From Candidatus Kapaibacterium sp. (GTDB taxonomy: Bacteria > Bacteroidota > Ignavibacteria > Kapaibacteriales > UBA2268): 19,757 nt of DNA. The notes under the pieces are model-generated. The model was given only the letters and a program-made list of their open reading frames with translations. It was not told the DNA's origin and did no database searches. Positions 13,360 through 19,757 of this stretch are shown piece after piece. The number at the start of each line of letters is the position of its first letter. Position 1 is the stretch's first letter. The stretch spans positions 1 through 19,757 of the forward strand of contig JAQUZU010000027.1 in assembly GCA_028691175.1 (NCBI GenBank), in the 5' to 3' direction. Both the position numbers and the translations under genes were made by a program.

Positions 13360-13628
13360 TTTGCCACCTTTCACGGCGATTAATCTTGATTACTATGTTG
13401 AGTATCAAAAGTTCTATTTCGTTGCCCTTTGCCTTTATTTTTCAATTATGGTTTCTTCTGCAAACCATGTACAACTTTATAGACACAATATTACGAAAAA
13501 AGTTGCACATAAAGAAGAAATATTTTAAAAATTAATAAAATATTTTAAAAAACAGAAAAATAATTTATAAATATGCGTGTCTGTACTTTTAAAGAAAAAT
13601 TTCCTGTTTAATATTTAATTATTTACAT
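13360..13628. promoter_or_regulatory. AT-rich gap upstream of the sigma-factor gene
   Basis: Probably holds the sigma-gene promoter on the minus strand. Visible structure: a perfect 7-bp inverted repeat ATGGTTT/AAACCAT at 13448-13468, and a near-perfect 9-bp pair GTACAACTT/AAGTTGCAC at 13469-13477 and 13500-13508. I could not assign promoter boxes with confidence. Bases 13510-13628 are very AT-rich with no gene. Confidence 0.35.
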
Positions 13629-14609
13629 TTACCCGATCAGATAGTCTAAAATTTCCTCGCGTTTAATTGAGACTACTCCCGGCTCCTCGCATACGATTCC
13701 GGCGGCGATGTTTGCTATTTCGGCTGCTTCGCGGATAGTTGCTCCGCATGAAATGCATGCGGCAAGCGTTGCTATAGTAGTATCGCCTGCGCCGGAGACG
13801 TCCGAGACGTTGCGCGCAACAGTCGGGATGTGAGTTTTTTCTGTCATGCTTTCGATCAGCATCATTCCGTTTGCGCCGAGCGTCATGAGGACGTTTTGTG
13901 CTTTTAGTTTTCGCTGTAGTTCGTCGCCGGCGGCGATGATGTTATTTTTCGTCTCGAGCTTTAGATTTAATGCTCTGGCGGCTTCGCTCAGGTTTGGTTT
14001 AAATACTGTAACTCCTTGATATTCAAAGAAATTATTGAATTTAGGGTCTACGTATGTCGGGATCATTCGGTTATGCGCCAAAGTGAGAATCTGCCTGATT
14101 ACATTTCGCGACAAAACGCCTTTATTGTAATCTTCGATTATAATTCCCTGAATCGATTTTAACTTATCTATCTTTCGAAACATTTCGGTTGCGATTTTCG
14201 AGTCGATATCGTCTGTAATTTCGCGGTCTATTCGGGCGATATGTCTTTTATTTCCCATAATTCGGGTTTTTACGGTTGTAATTCGGTCGTCAGATGCGAT
14301 AATTCCTTCGGTCGAAATTCCCTGAATTTCGGCATTCTTGCGGAATATTTTTCCGTCTTCGTCGTCGCCGATTGCCCCGCAGAGCATGGTTTTAACTCCG
14401 AGAGAAACAAGGTTTGCAGCAACGTTTGCGGCGCCGCCGAGGTGAATTGATTCGCGGACAAAGTCTATAACCGGCACCGGTGCTTCGGGCGAGATACGCG
14501 AAACTTTTCCCCATACATATTTATCGAGCATAACGTCGCCGATTACGATAATTGTTGCGTCGCCGATATTGTCTAAAATCGCGTGTCCTCGCGCTTTTGT
14601 AATGATCAT
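13629..14609 (-). CDS. rfaE1: RfaE1/HldE-type sugar kinase (D-glycero-beta-D-manno-heptose-7-phosphate kinase)
   Basis: A 326-residue PfkB/ribokinase-fold kinase. It shows GDVMLDKYVWGKVSRISPEA at about 24-43 followed by PVPV, the substrate-binding GGAANVAAN at 58-66, and the C-terminal anion-hole motif DVSGAGDT with catalytic Asp276. The RISPEAPVPV signature is typical of the kinase half of HldE, which phosphorylates heptose-7-phosphate at C1 on the way to ADP-heptose for LPS core. The cytidylyl/adenylyltransferase half is absent, so this is a stand-alone kinase and the nucleotidyltransferase should be encoded elsewhere. It starts 9 bases after the stop of the reductase gene, so the two form an operon. 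The Shine-Dalgarno is weak. Confidence 0.88.
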   Translation of the reverse strand: MIITKARGHAILDNIGDATIIVIGDVMLDKYVWGKVSRISPEAPVPVIDFVRESIHLGGAANVAANLVSLGVKTMLCGAIGDDEDGKIFRKNAEIQGISTEGIIASDDRITTVKTRIMGNKRHIARIDREITDDIDSKIATEMFRKIDKLKSIQGIIIEDYNKGVLSRNVIRQILTLAHNRMIPTYVDPKFNNFFEYQGVTVFKPNLSEAARALNLKLETKNNIIAAGDELQRKLKAQNVLMTLGANGMMLIESMTEKTHIPTVARNVSDVSGAGDTTIATLAACISCGATIREAAEIANIAAGIVCEEPGVVSIKREEILDYLIG

Positions 14610-14618
14610 CAGTATATC

Positions 14619-15560
14619 TTATATCAAATAATTTTCGTAAAATTTCTGCTTCATATTTACTTGCAGTTTATAATTTTGTAGAGCGGAATCGAAATCGCTG
14701 AAGACTAATCCGAGGCTGTCGCATGAAATTTCTGTTTTCAGTCCTCCGCGGAGCGGTCGCGGTGCTACCTGTTTCAGTTCGCTGCTCGGGATCATATTAA
14801 TGATTGAATTCTCGATGTCTTCCGGCGCATATCCGAATATTCTTTCGACATGTTTTGCGATTTCGTATCGGCTGAGATACGTGCTTCCTCCTACGTGGAA
14901 TACGCCGTATAATGAGTTAATTATGGCTGATTTCACTGCAAGGGCGATCTCGTTCGTGAGCACGGGATTACAGAATTGCGATCCGACGATACCGAAGGGC
15001 TTTCCTTCTTCAAATTTGTCGATCAGGAAGTCGATGAAATTCTTTTTGCCGAAACTCGATACGCCGAAGATTACATTTGTGCGGATAATCGTGCCTTTCA
15101 TCATTCCGGTTCGGATAGTATTTTCGGCAATATGTTTGGTTTTTCCGTAAAATGAAATCGGATTCGGGCGAGCATCCTCTGAATACGGACCTTTTTCGCC
15201 ATCGAAAACATAATCGGACGAGAACGAAATCAGGTGTATGTTTTTTATGCGGCAGATTGAAACGAGGTTTTCTACCAATGTAACATTCAGAGCGATTGCT
15301 TTACTGTGGTCTTTTTCGCATTCGTCGACATTTTCGGCACATACGCAATTCACGATGCACTGCGGCTGAATGAAATTTACCGCGGCTTTGAGTGCTTCGG
15401 GGTTCATATAGTCGCAAATAATAGGTTTAATGCGCAAAATATCGCGTGAGAAAACCTTTTCGCGAGTCATTAGAGCCAGTTCGAAATTCGTAGTAGAATA
15501 TATATTTCTTGCTATTGCCTCTGCAGTTTTGGAGGTTGCGCCTATTATTAATATTTTCAT
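14619..15560 (-). CDS. RmlD-like NAD(P)-dependent sugar-nucleotide reductase (SDR superfamily)
   Basis: A 313-residue extended short-chain dehydrogenase. The N-terminal nucleotide-binding turn is IIGATSKTAEA (6-15), an altered GxxGxxG in which two glycines are replaced. The catalytic region has SFSSDYVFDGEKGPYSEDAR and the Y138-GKT-K142 pair. The C-terminal APRPLRGGLKTE segment resembles the RPxxSxL end of dTDP-4-dehydrorhamnose reductases. The likely role is reduction of a nucleotide-linked sugar for surface polysaccharide; the exact substrate is not evident. It is the first gene of a two-gene unit with the downstream kinase. An exact parS site begins 9 bases upstream of its start codon and overlaps where a promoter or leader would be. 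Confidence 0.82.
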   Translation of the reverse strand: MKILIIGATSKTAEAIARNIYSTTNFELALMTREKVFSRDILRIKPIICDYMNPEALKAAVNFIQPQCIVNCVCAENVDECEKDHSKAIALNVTLVENLVSICRIKNIHLISFSSDYVFDGEKGPYSEDARPNPISFYGKTKHIAENTIRTGMMKGTIIRTNVIFGVSSFGKKNFIDFLIDKFEEGKPFGIVGSQFCNPVLTNEIALAVKSAIINSLYGVFHVGGSTYLSRYEIAKHVERIFGYAPEDIENSIINMIPSSELKQVAPRPLRGGLKTEISCDSLGLVFSDFDSALQNYKLQVNMKQKFYENYLI

Positions 15561-15569
15561 GGTTTAAAA

Positions 15570-15585
15570 TGTTTCACGTGAAACA
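15570..15585. other. parS: parS centromere site 1
   Basis: TGTTTCACGTGAAACA, an exact match to the bacterial ParB-binding parS consensus; the palindrome extends to 18 bp (15569-15586). It lies in the intergenic space directly upstream of the reductase gene. Confidence 0.95.
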
Positions 15586-15661
15586 TAGTTTATACGGTAA
15601 AAACTATAATTTATCTATTTAATCATGAGTTGTATATTCAAAATCTTTATCTTATTTAAAA

Positions 15662-15677
15662 TGTTTCACGTGAAACA
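15662..15677. other. parS: parS centromere site 2
   Basis: An exact TGTTTCACGTGAAACA; the palindrome extends to 20 bp (15660-15679), its right edge overlapping the mnmG stop codon (15678-15680). It is 92 bp from site 1. Confidence 0.95.
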
Positions 15678-17528
15678 TTATTTTTTCAAGAAGACAGAAA
15701 TAATCGACATATCGGTTGCGCTAATTCCGGGGATTCGCGAGATTTGCCCGAAAGATGTCGGCCTGATTTTAATAAGCTTTTCCATCGCTTCGGCGGAGAG
15801 TGATTTTACTTTAGTATAGTCGAAATCAACCGGAATGTACTTATTCTCGTTCTCTTTGAAGCGTTCGGCTTCCGCCAACTGATGTTTGATATAGCCTTCA
15901 TATTTAATATTTGTCTCGACTTGGCGGAAAATTTTCTGTTTAATCAAGTTAATATCATAATCGTATAGAGCAAAAAGATCTTCAATTCGTGTATTAACCC
16001 GCTTCAAAAGGTTATATATGGAAGTTGTGCCGTCGATCGGCGATTCTCCGATTGAATTGAGATACAGGTTTGCTTTTTCAGGGGTAAGCTTATAGATTTT
16101 TGTCTGCGAAGTAACCAATTTAATTGCATCGGCATCGACTTCGCAAGAGCGGCGGTGCTCTTCGGTTAGCAAACCGGCTTTTGTTGCTTTTGTATGCAGG
16201 CGTGCTTCGGCGTTATCCTGGCGCAGGAGCAGGCGGTATTCCGCGAGCGAAGTAAACATGCGGTACGGCTCGTCGCTGCATTTATTGACTAAATCGTCGA
16301 TCATAACGCCGATATAGGCTTCGTCGCGACGAAGTTCGAGCGGATCGCGCTCCATAATTTTCAGACCGGCATTTGCTCCGGCAATCAAGCCTTGTCCGGC
16401 TGCTTCTTCATATCCGGAGGAGCCGTTGACCTGTCCGGCGAAGTAAAGTCCGCGTATATTTTTGCTTTCAAGCGTGTGAAACAGTTGATACGACGGAAAA
16501 TAATCGTATTCGATTGCGTAGCCGTAGCGTAAAATTTTGCAGAATTCAAGTCCGGGGAGTTCGCGCAGTCCGGCTTGCTGAATTGGAGCGGGCAAACTGG
16601 TTGAAAATCCGTTTACATAGATTGAATCTGTATTTAAGCCTTCCGGCTCGAGAACAATTTTATGGTTCGGATGGTCGGCAAAACGGTTTATTTTATCTTC
16701 AATTGACGGGCAATAGCGCGGCCCGACGCCTTTAATTTCACCGCGGAACATAGGCGATTGGTCGAATCCCATTCGCAGAATTTCGTGGCAACGCTCAGTC
16801 GTCATCGTCTGATAGCATTTGATTTTGTTTTCGACCTTATCGGTGAAGAACGAGAACGGCTGCGGATCAATGTCGCCTTCTTCCGCTTCGAGTTGGCTGA
16901 AATCTACCGATTTAGCGGAAATTCTCGGTGGAGTGCCGGTTTTCAGGCGTCCGACTTTAAATCCCATACTCTGTAATCCTTGCGAAATCATGTCGCTTGG
17001 CGATTCGCCGTAGCGTCCGCCGCGAGTTTTTTTCATACCTGTGTACATAACACCGTTCAGGAATGTTCCCGGGCAGAAGACCACAGCGAGTGCGGCAATA
17101 ATGTCGTCGTGCATTAATCTTACGCCGCGCACAGTGTAGTTGTCGACTATAATTTCGATCGCAGTTTCTTCAATAACCGTGATATTTTTATGTTTTTCGA
17201 GGTAATCATACGCATAAACCGGGTATAAATCTTTATCGATTTGGCATCTTGGAGACCATACAGCGGGACCTTTTGAGCGGTTGAGCATTTTGAAATGAAT
17301 TCCGGCTTTATCCGCGAGTTGTCCCATGGCACCGCCGAGAGCATCGATTTCGCGGACAATGTGTCCTTTTGCGGTTCCGCCGATAGACGGGTTGCAGCTC
17401 GCCATGCCTATTTTATTAGTGTCCATAGTTATGAGTGCGACCGAACAGCCGGTTTTCGCTGCTGCGCAGGCTGCTTCTATGCCGGCGTGTCCGCCGCCGA
17501 TAACCACTACATTATATGCGTTATACAT
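15678..17528 (-). CDS. mnmG: MnmG (GidA), tRNA uridine-5-carboxymethylaminomethyl modification enzyme
   Basis: A 616-residue FAD-dependent enzyme, normal length for the family. The FAD-binding motif GGGHAG is at residues 11-16. Other hallmarks are MASCNPSIGGTAKGHIVREI, GRLKTGTPPRIS, GPRYCPSIEDKI and FAGQVNGSSGYEEAAGQG. With MnmE it installs the carboxymethylaminomethyl group on the wobble uridine of several tRNAs. GAGGA lies about 8 nt upstream of the ATG. mnmE is 63 bases upstream on the same strand, the usual arrangement, and the gap between them holds a parS site. A second parS abuts its stop codon, so the gene is flanked by centromere sites on both sides. Confidence 0.97.
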   Translation of the reverse strand: MYNAYNVVVIGGGHAGIEAACAAAKTGCSVALITMDTNKIGMASCNPSIGGTAKGHIVREIDALGGAMGQLADKAGIHFKMLNRSKGPAVWSPRCQIDKDLYPVYAYDYLEKHKNITVIEETAIEIIVDNYTVRGVRLMHDDIIAALAVVFCPGTFLNGVMYTGMKKTRGGRYGESPSDMISQGLQSMGFKVGRLKTGTPPRISAKSVDFSQLEAEEGDIDPQPFSFFTDKVENKIKCYQTMTTERCHEILRMGFDQSPMFRGEIKGVGPRYCPSIEDKINRFADHPNHKIVLEPEGLNTDSIYVNGFSTSLPAPIQQAGLRELPGLEFCKILRYGYAIEYDYFPSYQLFHTLESKNIRGLYFAGQVNGSSGYEEAAGQGLIAGANAGLKIMERDPLELRRDEAYIGVMIDDLVNKCSDEPYRMFTSLAEYRLLLRQDNAEARLHTKATKAGLLTEEHRRSCEVDADAIKLVTSQTKIYKLTPEKANLYLNSIGESPIDGTTSIYNLLKRVNTRIEDLFALYDYDINLIKQKIFRQVETNIKYEGYIKHQLAEAERFKENENKYIPVDFDYTKVKSLSAEAMEKLIKIRPTSFGQISRIPGISATDMSIISVFLKK

Positions 17529-17544
17529 TCAGTTTTTCCTCGAA

Positions 17545-17560
17545 TGTTTCACGTGAAACA
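17545..17560. other. parS: parS centromere site 3
   Basis: An exact TGTTTCACGTGAAACA; the palindrome extends to 20 bp (17543-17562). It lies between mnmE and mnmG, 16 bases upstream of the mnmG start, where bound ParB could affect read-through into mnmG. Confidence 0.95.
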
Positions 17561-17591
17561 TTATATTTCACGAAAAATATTTATATAAAAT

Positions 17592-19058
17592 TTATTTCCC
17601 GATGCAGAATTTCGAGAAAATCGCATCCAAAACTTCATCGTTAAAAGTCTCGCCGGTGATATTTCCGAGAGCCTCTGCCGCAGTGCGAAGATCGAGAATT
17701 ACGACTTCGTTGCCGAGATCGCGAGTAAAAGAATCGCGAGCCGACTCGAGATAAGCCGTTGATTTGCGGAGCAATTCCGCCTGCCGCGCGTTGATATAGG
17801 TTTCCCCGTCGTCCGTGCCGAGCATCATATAAGTCTTTAAGATTACAGAAGTTAGCGTATCTATGCCTAATCCGGTTTTCGCTGAAATATAGACGTATGA
17901 ATCGCTGTCCGTATTGTGCTTTTTGTTTGGATCGACCAGGCAAGCCGGCCCGTCCGGATAGAGACCGGGCAGCTCGACGCGTTCCGGATACCAAGTTTTA
18001 TGCGGATAATCTTCCGGGCGAATCTCGCCCATTATGTCGACTTTATTTACGGCGACAAGTACCTGCGTATCCGGCGGGAAACTTGCGAGCATGGAGTTAA
18101 CTTCTACAGAGTCGAATTTCGTGCCGTCGACCAATAAAATAATCAGGTTAACGGTTTTAATAATTTGTTCGGTCAATTTAATGCCTTCGATCTCGATTAC
18201 GTCCCGGGACGCAGCGTTCAAGCCGGCGGTATCGACTAAGCGAATGGGGATATTATTGATATAGAAGCAGTCCTCGAGAAAATCGCGGGTAGTCCCGGGA
18301 GAGTTGCTGACGAGGGCGCGATTGCGGTCGAGCAGTGCGTTAAACAGTGTCGATTTTCCGCTGTTGGTTTTCCCGACAATAGCGACGCGGTATCCGTTTC
18401 GGAGGATTTCGGTGTTTTTTTCGCAAGAGATTGCTTTTTTGCAGGCAATGATCATTTCCGAGAAATCATTCAGCACCTTTCCCCTATCGATTCCGGGCAG
18501 GTCGCTGTCGAGAAAGTCGAGTTCGGTCTCGAGATCTGCGACAATTTTGACGATTTTGGAGCGAATGACGCGAATTTTGTCTGCCATTCCGCCTTCAAGA
18601 ATTTTTGCGGCGGCACGGGCGCCCGGCGTAGAAATCGCGTGAATAAGGTCTGCGACGCTCTCCGCGGTCGGAAGATCCATTTTGCCGTTTATGAAAGCGC
18701 GGCGAGTGTATTCGCCGGGAGCGGCGGGCGAAACTCCGCATCTATAGAGCAAATCGAGAATCATGCCGGCGATCATGTTGCCGCCGTGGCAGGAAATTTC
18801 GACTATATCTTCGCCGGTATATGACTTCGGCGCGCGGAAAACCGCGACAGTTACGGTATCGACCAGCTCGGATTTCTTTTGGCGGATAAATGGATTTACG
18901 ATCTTTCCGTAGTGAATGGTATGAGTATTCATATATACGACTGGCAACGAGCCGACAAAAATTCTATCTACCATCAGGAATGCTTTATCGCCGGAAACGC
19001 GTATCACCGCGATGCCGCCAAGTCCCGGCGGGGTTGCCAATGCTGCTATTGTAGTCAT
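17592..19058 (-). CDS. mnmE: MnmE (TrmE), tRNA-modification GTPase
   Basis: A 488-residue GTPase. The N-terminal tetrahydrofolate-binding domain contains PPGLGGIAVIRVSG and the SYTGEDIVEISCHGG block. The G domain has GKTNSGKS (229-236), GTTRDF, DTAG (276-279), NKVD (338-341) and SAK (392-394). The protein ends in the catalytic FCIGK motif (Cys485). It partners MnmG in wobble-uridine modification. The G domain is longer than usual: about 50 residues separate NKVD from SAK, including a Pro/Tyr-rich stretch (TWYPERVELPGLYPDGPACL). ATG 19058 is chosen over an in-frame TTG six codons upstream because GGAAGAG sits about 9 nt before it and family members begin at MTTIAALATPPG. It is probably the first gene of an mnmE-mnmG unit. 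Confidence 0.95.
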   Translation of the reverse strand: MTTIAALATPPGLGGIAVIRVSGDKAFLMVDRIFVGSLPVVYMNTHTIHYGKIVNPFIRQKKSELVDTVTVAVFRAPKSYTGEDIVEISCHGGNMIAGMILDLLYRCGVSPAAPGEYTRRAFINGKMDLPTAESVADLIHAISTPGARAAAKILEGGMADKIRVIRSKIVKIVADLETELDFLDSDLPGIDRGKVLNDFSEMIIACKKAISCEKNTEILRNGYRVAIVGKTNSGKSTLFNALLDRNRALVSNSPGTTRDFLEDCFYINNIPIRLVDTAGLNAASRDVIEIEGIKLTEQIIKTVNLIILLVDGTKFDSVEVNSMLASFPPDTQVLVAVNKVDIMGEIRPEDYPHKTWYPERVELPGLYPDGPACLVDPNKKHNTDSDSYVYISAKTGLGIDTLTSVILKTYMMLGTDDGETYINARQAELLRKSTAYLESARDSFTRDLGNEVVILDLRTAAEALGNITGETFNDEVLDAIFSKFCIGK

Positions 19059-19567
19059 TTTATTATACTCTTCCAATTCGTAATTCTATATATAGTAACC
19101 AAAATTAAGAAAATATTTTCTATATTACAAGAAAAAAAAGGAATAACGCGGGAAAAAAGATTTTGTAGGCGCGGTTTACTTTTTGGATTACGGGGCGAGG
19201 TGAAAAGACGAAGACTTTCAGAAAAAAATATTCTCAAATAAAACTTGATTTATAATAAAAAATATATTAAATTGCGTTATTACAAAGAATATATTAAAAT
19301 GTAAGAGTTGTATATTGTTCATTAATAGAGAAAATAATAAATAAAAAAACTATAACTAACAGAAATATAAAATAATTAAACAAAAAGGGGGGTAAAAAAA
19401 AGAATAAAGAAAGGATTTCTTTGATTTTACAAAAAAAAAGGCGGTGCTACGAATAATGTTGTACCGAATTAGCACTTTCCGAAAAAAACGGAATGCAATG
19501 GCACGCGGACGAACAATGTCTGCACGATTTCAAAAATAATTTTTTAAATAATCAAGAAAGTTTTATA
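19059..19567. promoter_or_regulatory. Divergent AT-rich intergenic region with leader-like hairpins
   Basis: A 509-base gap between mnmE (minus) and a secreted-protein gene (plus), so it must hold promoters for both. Bases 19241-19390 are very AT-rich, with AATATATTAAA directly repeated at 19261 and 19288. Closer to the plus-strand gene, GTGCTA (19444-19449) pairs with TAGCAC (19470-19475), and TTCCG (19477-19481) pairs with CGGAA (19489-19493) around seven A. Two related ACGAA(T/C)AATGT segments lie at 19449 and 19509. No perfect DnaA box was seen. I found no gene here. Confidence 0.4.
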
Positions 19568-19757
19568 ATGAAACGATTAAACAACTTCTTGCTTCTATGT
19601 CTGTTTGGAATTCTGTGCACGGTGGCTTCGGCTATGGCGCAGGTTGAGAATCCGAGTATTCAGGCGAAAAATATTGTATTCTACGGCTCCGATGACGACG
19701 GCTACATAGTTAGATGTACCCGCGGTAACGGTAACGGTCGCGTATTGGTTGCGCAAA
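19568..19757 (+). CDS. Secreted protein, N-terminal fragment (cut by window end)
   Basis: An open reading frame running off the window after 63 codons. It begins MKRLNNFLLLCLFGILCTVA followed by SAMAQVENPSIQ: a basic start, a hydrophobic core and an Ala-x-Ala-type cleavage region, so a signal peptide ending near residue 24. The mature part starts VENPSIQAKNIVFYGSDDDG and includes the short repeat GNGNG. Too little is present to name a family. The upstream AAGAAAG is a weak ribosome-binding site. It is divergent from mnmE and preceded by hairpins that may form a leader. Confidence 0.75.
   Translation, partial: MKRLNNFLLLCLFGILCTVASAMAQVENPSIQAKNIVFYGSDDDGYIVRCTRGNGNGRVLVAQ

Noticed and set aside
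13360..13374. GTG start five codons upstream for the sigma factor
   Set aside because: The Shine-Dalgarno AAAGGTGG lies within those codons and is correctly spaced for the downstream ATG.

Overview
The window looks like the chromosome of a Gram-negative bacterium of the Bacteroidota/Chlorobiota (FCB) group. I infer this from surface-type lipoproteins whose cysteine is followed by an acidic Ser-Asp-Asp stretch, an LPS-heptose-type kinase, and moderate GC content with AT-rich gaps. The species cannot be named from the sequence alone. No tRNA, rRNA, CRISPR array or transposase gene was seen.

Layout. (1) 1-3480: two tandem minus-strand BspA/DUF285 leucine-rich-repeat lipoprotein genes. They have near-identical ends, different repeat numbers (8 and 10) and a shared upstream region with a conserved inverted repeat. 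The gaps around them are packed with dispersed palindromic repeats, hairpins and a 126-bp element bounded by perfect inverted repeats. (2) 3481-12199: all plus strand. A large YfhO-family membrane protein; a dinD module that carries a 150-bp partial self-duplication and sits between two copies of a 32-bp hairpin repeat; a phage-type replisome-organizer (DnaD-like) protein; a bifunctional-nuclease-domain/UVR protein; two tandem TraB/GumN-family secreted proteins; and hemW, which overlaps the end of the second TraB-type gene. (3) 12200-12708: an intergenic region between convergent genes with two terminators, a cluster of near-consensus DnaA boxes and an AT-rich tract. (4) 12709-19058: all minus strand. 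An ECF-type sigma factor, an RfaE1-type sugar kinase coupled to an RmlD-like reductase, then mnmG and mnmE. (5) 19059-19757: an AT-rich divergent gap, then the start of a secreted protein cut by the window edge.

The most notable structure is a set of three exact parS centromere sites (TGTTTCACGTGAAACA) within 2 kb. One lies upstream of the reductase gene, one abuts the mnmG stop codon and one lies just upstream of mnmG. With mnmE-mnmG, classical origin neighbours, and the DnaA-box-like cluster at about 12.3-12.55 kb, this marks the window as a probable origin-proximal ParB-loading region. The exact oriC position is uncertain: the box cluster sits between convergent genes, whereas gene polarity would fit an origin to the right of mnmE.

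Functionally, mnmE and mnmG make the tRNA wobble-uridine modification together. The kinase/reductase pair and YfhO point to envelope polysaccharide work, and hemW to heme delivery. DinD, the DnaD-like protein and the origin signals concern DNA replication and repair.
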